Shown: positions 23,282 to 25,210 of the stretch, piece after piece
Position numbering within the stretch: position 1 is the first letter of the stretch
How the letters are laid out: every line of letters begins with the position of its first letter
Source: JAILLW01 sp045640905
Lineage (GTDB): Bacteria; Bacillota; Clostridia; Lachnospirales; Lachnospiraceae
Direction: 5' to 3'
NCBI GenBank assembly: GCA_045640905.1
Contig: JAZUFW010000073.1
Coordinates: 1 to 25,210 of the forward strand
Length of the DNA: 25,210 bases
The notes under the pieces: model-generated
What the model saw: only the letters and a program-made list of their open reading frames with translations
Told to the model about the DNA's origin: nothing
Database searches by the model: none
Program-made: the position numbers and the translations under genes

Positions 23282-24055
23282 TTATTTATAGATAGTCTTT
23301 AAGACATTGCCAAACCTGTCGTAAATGCGATCCCCGTCCGTCAGCAAATACATTTTGTCGGACATTACGTTATCGATAAATTCCTTTACATTTTGTATTC
23401 TTTCCGAAAACAGCATTCCGCCTCCCAGTGAAAAAACGGAATGAACGTCGCTTCCTGCCGTCATAGGGAAATTGTGCTCTTTGGCATATGCAATCGCCCT
23501 TTCATCAAATACCGGATTGTTGTGGGCTGTACTTAAATGTGACGCATGCGTAGCATTCACTCCTTCAACCCCGTCCACATATTCCGGGAAAAGACGCACC
23601 TCCGGAATATAGAATTCTTCTCTGTAAGGATGCGCATGTATCACTATTCCTCCGCCTTCATGAACTATCTTTATCTGTTCTTCAACAGAGGCATCATGAA
23701 GTTCATCATGAGCTGCCATCCATTCCGGTGTCAGACCGTATATCAAAAATTCCGTTCCGTTATATCCCGATTCGTATCCGTAGAAAACATCAAAATCGTT
23801 TTTATCTCCCCATTCTTTGGCCAGATAATACGGTTTAGCGAACTCTTCTACCCACTTCTTCCACGGTAAAGAACGATCGACGCATGTATTACCGCCCCAG
23901 GCATGATTCGTGACAAAAGCCCCCGTATACCCTGCTTCTTTCATGGCTTTCATCATATCCTGCGCCGTATTACGGGCGCAGGCACTGGCTTCGACAGTAT
24001 GTAAATGCGTTTCATACTTGTATTTATATTCACCTATATCAATCATCGTATTCAT
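23282..24055 (-). CDS. PHP-domain phosphoesterase
   Basis: A 257-aa cytosolic protein with the metal ligands of the PHP fold: ETHLHT near residues 15-20, TNHAW, GYESGYNG, VIHAHPYREEF and AGSDVH. PHP enzymes hydrolyse phosphoesters such as histidinol phosphate, nucleoside 3',5'-bisphosphates or DNA 3' ends; which applies here is unknown. An extra Trp-rich region (LPWKKWVEEFAKPYYLAKEW) is not typical of the smallest members. The ATG overlaps the end of the surface protein gene by 17 nt; an alternative ATG at 24046 is possible. Its place before the SbcD/SbcC-like pair suggests, but does not prove, a role in nucleic acid repair. Confidence 0.85.
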   Translation of the reverse strand: MNTMIDIGEYKYKYETHLHTVEASACARNTAQDMMKAMKEAGYTGAFVTNHAWGGNTCVDRSLPWKKWVEEFAKPYYLAKEWGDKNDFDVFYGYESGYNGTEFLIYGLTPEWMAAHDELHDASVEEQIKIVHEGGGIVIHAHPYREEFYIPEVRLFPEYVDGVEGVNATHASHLSTAHNNPVFDERAIAYAKEHNFPMTAGSDVHSVFSLGGGMLFSERIQNVKEFIDNVMSDKMYLLTDGDRIYDRFGNVLKTIYK

Positions 24056-25210
24056 CTTCTTTCTTTCTGAAGATTAATGTACCTATTACCGTTGCAACTA
24101 TGCAAAGCGTAACAATCAATATTACCAGCATAATACGCTTATATGAATCCGTCTTCGAAAGGTTTCCTTCATTTGAACTCAAGTGTGAAAGTGTGGTTTC
24201 TTCTTTCGGATAGGTTACATCGGTAAATGCGGCCTTTGTTTCAAGGAGCTTTTCCTTGGATTCATCAGAAATTATTATAATATATTCGGATGCATGTTTA
24301 AAGGTAAATGCCGCTTTCCGTGCACTGTTTATTACAGAAGCACACATGAATTCAAACTGTCCGCTCTCTTCGTTGTAATAGAACAAATTAGCATATTGTC
24401 CGCTCTTTCCTTCATCTATAGGCAAGGTCAAAGTAGCGTCGAATCCAAACTCTCCGTCATGACTAAGCGATAAAGTAACATATTTTTCACCGCTTGTAAG
24501 TTGTGTCAGGGCATCCTGCGGAATCGTGCTGTCAGCACCTATCGTGACTCCCAGATCAATATCGGACAAGCTGCTGCCATTCATGGTGTTGCCGTCTATT
24601 GTCCAGGTTACGTTATTGGGCATATTGATTTGCGCTACAATTCCGTCTTCTTTAATCTTCTTTAATGTATCCGAATATATGACAGTTGTGTCATTTAATT
24701 CCAATACAGATGTATCTTTATCTTCTTCAAGCACGCTCTTCGGGGTAGCACTGACAACTGTTACCGCCTCAGGTTTCTTGGACGAACTATCTGTATTTGT
24801 AATTTCCGTGTTGTCGGCAATCGGTTCATTTGGCATATCCGCACCGCCATTATCTGCGCTCAAAATAGGCTCCGGAGTCGGAATAATGCTTTCAGGCTCA
24901 GATTTCGGAGTTTCCTCGGCAATTGATGCTACCGGATTGACCGTTCTCATCAAAGGAGCTTCGGTAGGAGCTGCCGTAGGAGGCGCCGTAGGAGCTGCTG
25001 TCGGAACTGCTGTAGGTGTCGCACCTGCAGTCGGTGTAGCTGCCGGGCTTGCTGTAGGTGTAGGACTTGCCGTGGGTGTCTCTGTAGGCGTTGCCGTGGG
25101 TGTTGCTGTAGGCGTTGCTGTAGGTGTCGCCGTAGGCGTAGCCGTAGGTATAGGTTCCGGTGTTGAATATACGCGCGGCGTAGGTGACGCCGTAGGCTCT
25201 GTTGTAGGCG
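24039..25210 (-). CDS. Membrane-anchored surface protein with Thr-Pro-rich stalk, 5' end cut by window edge
   Basis: The frame is open from the right edge to the stop at 24039, at least 389 residues. The first ~85 visible residues are a low-complexity stalk of ATPT-type repeats. An acidic Ser/Thr-rich linker follows, then a folded beta-rich domain (TVIYSDTLKKIKEDGIVAQI; FGFDATLTLPIDEG; QYANLFYYNEESGQFEF; AFTFKHASEYIIIISDE). A C-terminal transmembrane helix (IMLVILIVTLCIVATVIGTL) with a basic stop-transfer RKKEDEYDD ends the protein. This is a type I membrane anchor with most of the chain outside the cell. Function unknown; it could be an adhesin or wall-spanning receptor. Met-like codons at 24953 are internal, not the true start. 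Confidence 0.85.
   Translation of the reverse strand, partial: PTTEPTASPTPRVYSTPEPIPTATPTATPTATPTATPTATPTETPTASPTPTASPAATPTAGATPTAVPTAAPTAPPTAAPTEAPLMRTVNPVASIAEETPKSEPESIIPTPEPILSADNGGADMPNEPIADNTEITNTDSSSKKPEAVTVVSATPKSVLEEDKDTSVLELNDTTVIYSDTLKKIKEDGIVAQINMPNNVTWTIDGNTMNGSSLSDIDLGVTIGADSTIPQDALTQLTSGEKYVTLSLSHDGEFGFDATLTLPIDEGKSGQYANLFYYNEESGQFEFMCASVINSARKAAFTFKHASEYIIIISDESKEKLLETKAAFTDVTYPKEETTLSHLSSNEGNLSKTDSYKRIMLVILIVTLCIVATVIGTLIFRKKEDEYDD
25084..25155. repeat. 12-bp minisatellite encoding the Thr-Pro stalk
   Basis: Six consecutive 12-bp units on the plus strand (GTAGGCGTTGCC and variants) encode ATPT-type tetrapeptides on the minus strand. Less regular 6- to 12-bp repeats of the same type continue over about 24954-25210. 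Copy changes would keep the reading frame and vary stalk length. Confidence 0.8.

Noticed and set aside
24954..25210. CRISPR-like array at the right end
   Set aside because: The repeats are 6-12 bp, contiguous without spacers, and encode an in-frame Thr-Pro stalk.

Overview
The window looks like low-to-moderate GC Firmicutes chromosome, most likely Clostridia and probably Lachnospiraceae. That placement is an inference from gene content: a Gly-initiated PurF paralogue, an HtpG with acidic insertions, a coupled cassette of large uncharacterised proteins, and Thr-Pro-rich anchored surface proteins. There are 18 protein genes, two of them cut by the window edges. All but one are on the minus strand, so the reading order runs from high to low coordinates. 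I see no rRNA, tRNA, CRISPR array, transposase or phage gene.

Right end (25210 to 19884): the C-terminal part of a membrane-anchored surface protein with a Thr-Pro-rich stalk overlaps a PHP-domain phosphoesterase. An SbcD/YhaO-like nuclease and an SbcC/YhaN-like ATPase follow with almost no spacing. Next (19781 to 16638) come a parvulin-type lipoprotein foldase (PrsA-like) and htpG (Hsp90), a probable two-gene folding operon that ends in a strong terminator.

Centre (16547 to 9642): four uncharacterised genes overlap each other by 1 to 4 nt. They encode a 1189-aa beta/alpha-solenoid protein, an Hsp70-like actin-fold protein with degenerate nucleotide motifs, a 278-aa TPR-like protein, and a coiled-coil protein with two membrane segments. 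Their likely promoter lies inside the htpG terminator hairpin. This cassette is the best candidate for an undescribed system.

Left-centre (9532 to 4806): a polar amino acid ABC transporter (binding lipoprotein, permease, ATPase) has its own promoter and operator-like palindrome. It is followed in the same orientation by a PurF-like protein lacking the N-terminal nucleophile Cys and by a CPBP membrane protease. A two-gene unit (4723 to 2508) encodes a radical SAM putative DNA repair protein and its usual partner.

Left end: purC (2290 to 1604) is preceded by a clear ZTP (pfl) riboswitch with an overlapping terminator. It converges on a HAD nucleotidase, the only plus-strand gene, across a shared terminator. 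At the edge is the N-terminal part of an acyl-CoA synthetase, transcribed from a near-consensus promoter with five tandem 8-bp repeats just downstream. No gene-free stretch exceeds 300 bases; the longest gaps (699-944 and 2291-2507) hold the promoters, riboswitch, repeats and terminators listed.
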